Assembly: GCA_028868305.1 (NCBI GenBank)
Contig: JAGWUS010000020.1
Span: 1-57,543 of the forward strand
Direction of reading: 5' to 3'
DNA: 57,543 bases
Source: Burkholderiales bacterium
GTDB lineage: Bacteria > Pseudomonadota > Gammaproteobacteria > Burkholderiales > Burkholderiaceae_C
Position numbers and translations under genes: made by a program. This document shows, in pieces, positions 56,050 to 57,543 of the stretch; within the stretch, counting starts at the first letter, position 1, and the number at the start of each line of letters is the position of its first letter. The notes under the pieces are model-generated. The model made no database searches and was not told the origin of the DNA. It saw only the letters and a program-made list of their open reading frames with translations.

Positions 56050-57046
56050 AACGCGACGCCGGGCTGGCGACCGGTGTGCTCGCCACCAGGTTCTTGACCT
56101 GAATGATTTCCGCCAGAATGGACACCGCAATCTCGGCTGGGGTGCGCGCACCGATGCGCAGGCCCACCGGCCCGTGCAGACGCGCCAGCTGCTCTTCGGT
56201 CATATCAAAATGTTCCGCCAGACGCTTCTTGCGGGCGTCCTGGTTCCGCCGGGAGCCCAGCGCACCCACGTAAAAGGCATCACTGCCCAGTGCTTCAAGC
56301 AAGGCCATATCGTCCAGCTTGGGGTCGTGGGTCAGGGCCACGATGGCAGTGTGTGCATCCACTTGGAGTTCGCGCACCACGTCGTCGGGCATGCCCTCCA
56401 CACGGCGCACACCGCTGACACCCTGCATCAGGGTGGCCGCGTACTCATCCCGCGGATCGCACACCAGCACCTCGAAATCCAGGGCCGTGGCCATGGAGGC
56501 CACCGCTTGCGACAGCTGCCCTGCCCCGATCAACAGCAAACGCCAGCGTGGACCAAACAAGGTGCGCAGCACCGATCCGTCGAACTGCATGGTCTGGCCG
56601 CGCACGGCAGCACCCAGTGTGACTGCCCCGGTGGCCAGTGTGAGGGTGCGCGACACCATCTGGTGGTCAGCGGTGCGTTGCAATACCTGTTCCACCCAGA
56701 GGGTGTCCTGCAGCGGTTCCTGTACCAGGCGCAAGGTGCCGCCGCAAGGGAGCCCGAAGCGGGCCGCCTCTTCCTTGGAAACACCATAGGCCAGCATGGC
56801 AGGCTTGGGCTGACCCGCGACAACCGGCTGGTGCATGGCGGCCTTGGTGCGGGCGATCAGATCGTCCTCCACACAGCCGCCCGACACCGACCCGCTGACG
56901 ACGCCATCGTCCCGCACTGCCAGCAAAGCCCCGGGCGGGCGCGGTGCGCTCCCCCAGGTCTCTACCACCGTCACCAGACTGACCGCGTGGCCTGCTTGCT
57001 TCCAGGCCAGCGCGTCAGCCAGCACCCTCAGGTCAAGGCTTTCCAT
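56036..57046 (-). CDS. XdhC/CoxI-family molybdoenzyme maturation factor
   Basis: A 336-residue protein. The N-terminal domain has WKQAGHAVSLVTVVETWGSAPRPPGALLAV and SGSVSGGCVEDDL. The C-terminal Rossmann domain has RLLLIGAGQLSQAVASMA, VCDPRDEYA and IVALTHDPKLDDMALLEAL, then YVGALGSRRN. XdhC proteins bind molybdenum cofactor and insert the sulfurated form into hydroxylases. It is 18 bases downstream of the large-subunit gene, whose enzyme it probably serves, and overlaps the mobA-like gene. Confidence 0.92.
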   Translation of the reverse strand: MESLDLRVLADALAWKQAGHAVSLVTVVETWGSAPRPPGALLAVRDDGVVSGSVSGGCVEDDLIARTKAAMHQPVVAGQPKPAMLAYGVSKEEAARFGLPCGGTLRLVQEPLQDTLWVEQVLQRTADHQMVSRTLTLATGAVTLGAAVRGQTMQFDGSVLRTLFGPRWRLLLIGAGQLSQAVASMATALDFEVLVCDPRDEYAATLMQGVSGVRRVEGMPDDVVRELQVDAHTAIVALTHDPKLDDMALLEALGSDAFYVGALGSRRNQDARKKRLAEHFDMTEEQLARLHGPVGLRIGARTPAEIAVSILAEIIQVKNLVASTPVASPASRCVIA

Positions 57047-57064
57047 AGTCGCTAGGGCCCTGGA

Positions 57065-57543
57065 TCAGGCCTGCTTGATGGCGTCGCCGGTAATCGGAAG
57101 CTTGCGCACCCGCTTGCCAGTCAGCGTAGCCACTGCATTGGCAATCGCTGGGGCCACCAGTGCCACAGCCGGTTCGCCGATACCGCCCGGCTTCTCGGTG
57201 CTTTCCACCAGAATGATGTCGATTTGCGGTGACTCATCCATGCGTACGATCGGAAACTCCTTGAAGGTGCTCTGCTGCACGCGGCCTTTGTCGATCGTGA
57301 TTTCCTGCATGATGGCAGAGCCCATGCCGAACACCACGCTGGACTGGATCTGGGCTTCCACCGTATCCGGATTGACCATGCGCCCCAGATCAGCGGCAAC
57401 CGTCACACGGTGCACGCGAACACCGGAACCTTCAAGGCTGATTTCGGCCACCTGCGCCATATAGGTTTCATACCCTTCCATGATGGCAATGCCGTGCGCA
57501 CGACCTGCGGCCAGTGGCTTGCCATAGCCCGCCTTGTCTGCAG
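57065..57543 (-). CDS. Molybdopterin hydroxylase large subunit, IorB-like (5' end outside window)
   Basis: About 160 C-terminal residues are visible. They include RAHGIAIMEGYETYMAQVAE, VAADLGRMVNPDTVEAQIQS and the catalytic GGIGEPAVALVAPAIANAV with the conserved Glu in GIGEP. The wording resembles the isoquinoline 1-oxidoreductase beta subunit/aldehyde oxidase family, in which a separate 2Fe-2S subunit gives electrons. The start is beyond the right edge. The gene precedes xdhC and the mobA-like gene in an operon. The substrate (aldehyde or N-heterocycle) cannot be told. Confidence 0.85.
   Translation of the reverse strand, partial: ADKAGYGKPLAAGRAHGIAIMEGYETYMAQVAEISLEGSGVRVHRVTVAADLGRMVNPDTVEAQIQSSVVFGMGSAIMQEITIDKGRVQQSTFKEFPIVRMDESPQIDIILVESTEKPGGIGEPAVALVAPAIANAVATLTGKRVRKLPITGDAIKQA

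Overview
The window is about 57.5 kb of GC-rich chromosomal DNA from a betaproteobacterium. The gene content and order point to Burkholderiales, most likely Comamonadaceae of the Rhodoferax type: ftsK-lolA-rarA, cysM next to tRNA-Leu and a ProQ/FinO protein, an Entner-Doudoroff edd-eda pair, a liv branched-chain amino acid transporter, and small dispersed repeats of a kind I associate with this family. The assignment is by eye; no search was run. There is no rRNA, CRISPR array, transposase or prophage.

Layout. (1) 1-5.7 kb: a truncated dusC, then a defence/plasticity island on the minus strand with two toxin-antitoxin modules (one toxin has an in-frame amber codon) and an MmeI-like type IIG restriction-modification gene broken by an apparent one-base deletion. 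A 92-bp decayed copy of that gene's 3' end flanks the second toxin-antitoxin module. (2) 5.7-12.1 kb: a c-di-GMP signalling block, with a PAS-GAF-PAS-GGDEF-EAL protein whose second PAS resembles the FixL/DosP heme PAS, then a TRAP-type solute-binding protein translationally coupled to a membrane GGDEF-EAL protein. (3) 12.1-16.3 kb, minus: queF, an alpha/beta hydrolase, yaaA and an Aer-like chemoreceptor. (4) 16.5-22.3 kb, plus: a compact five-gene operon (BASS symporter, extended SDR, classical SDR, secreted cytochrome c/beta-propeller fusion, MFS transporter) of unknown substrate. (5) 22.4-28.7 kb: valS, tusA, nudix, cysM, tRNA-Leu(CAA), proQ and an orphan ABC ATPase.

(6) 28.7-35.4 kb: the dTDP-L-rhamnose genes rfbBDAC, a PAP2 phosphatase, a nucleoside-sugar-epimerase-like SDR, a 2Fe-2S flavin reductase and a small secreted protein. 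(7) 35.5-39.9 kb: livHMGF plus a coupled EamA permease. (8) 40-46.9 kb: rarA, lolA, ftsK, a Crp/Fnr regulator, trxB and rpmB-rpmG. (9) 47-52.6 kb: an accessory set (DUF1569, WYL regulator, LysE exporter, VOC protein, secreted agmatine deiminase-like enzyme, DHFR-like reductase) and a serine-hydrolase pseudogene with several lesions. (10) 52.6-57.5 kb: eda, edd, then mobA/mocA-like, xdhC and the end of a molybdopterin hydroxylase large subunit.

The most interesting signal is a family of 47-49 bp palindromic repeats (seven copies seen). Five lie in or touch genes. One copy encodes nearly the whole signal peptide of LolA, creating both an AxA site and a lipobox-like LIAGC. Another supplies the start codon and first residues of a hydrolase. 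Three sit in frame inside rfbD, rarA and the type IIG gene. The second candidate for an undescribed system is the five-gene operon at 16.5-22.3 kb with its cytochrome-propeller protein.
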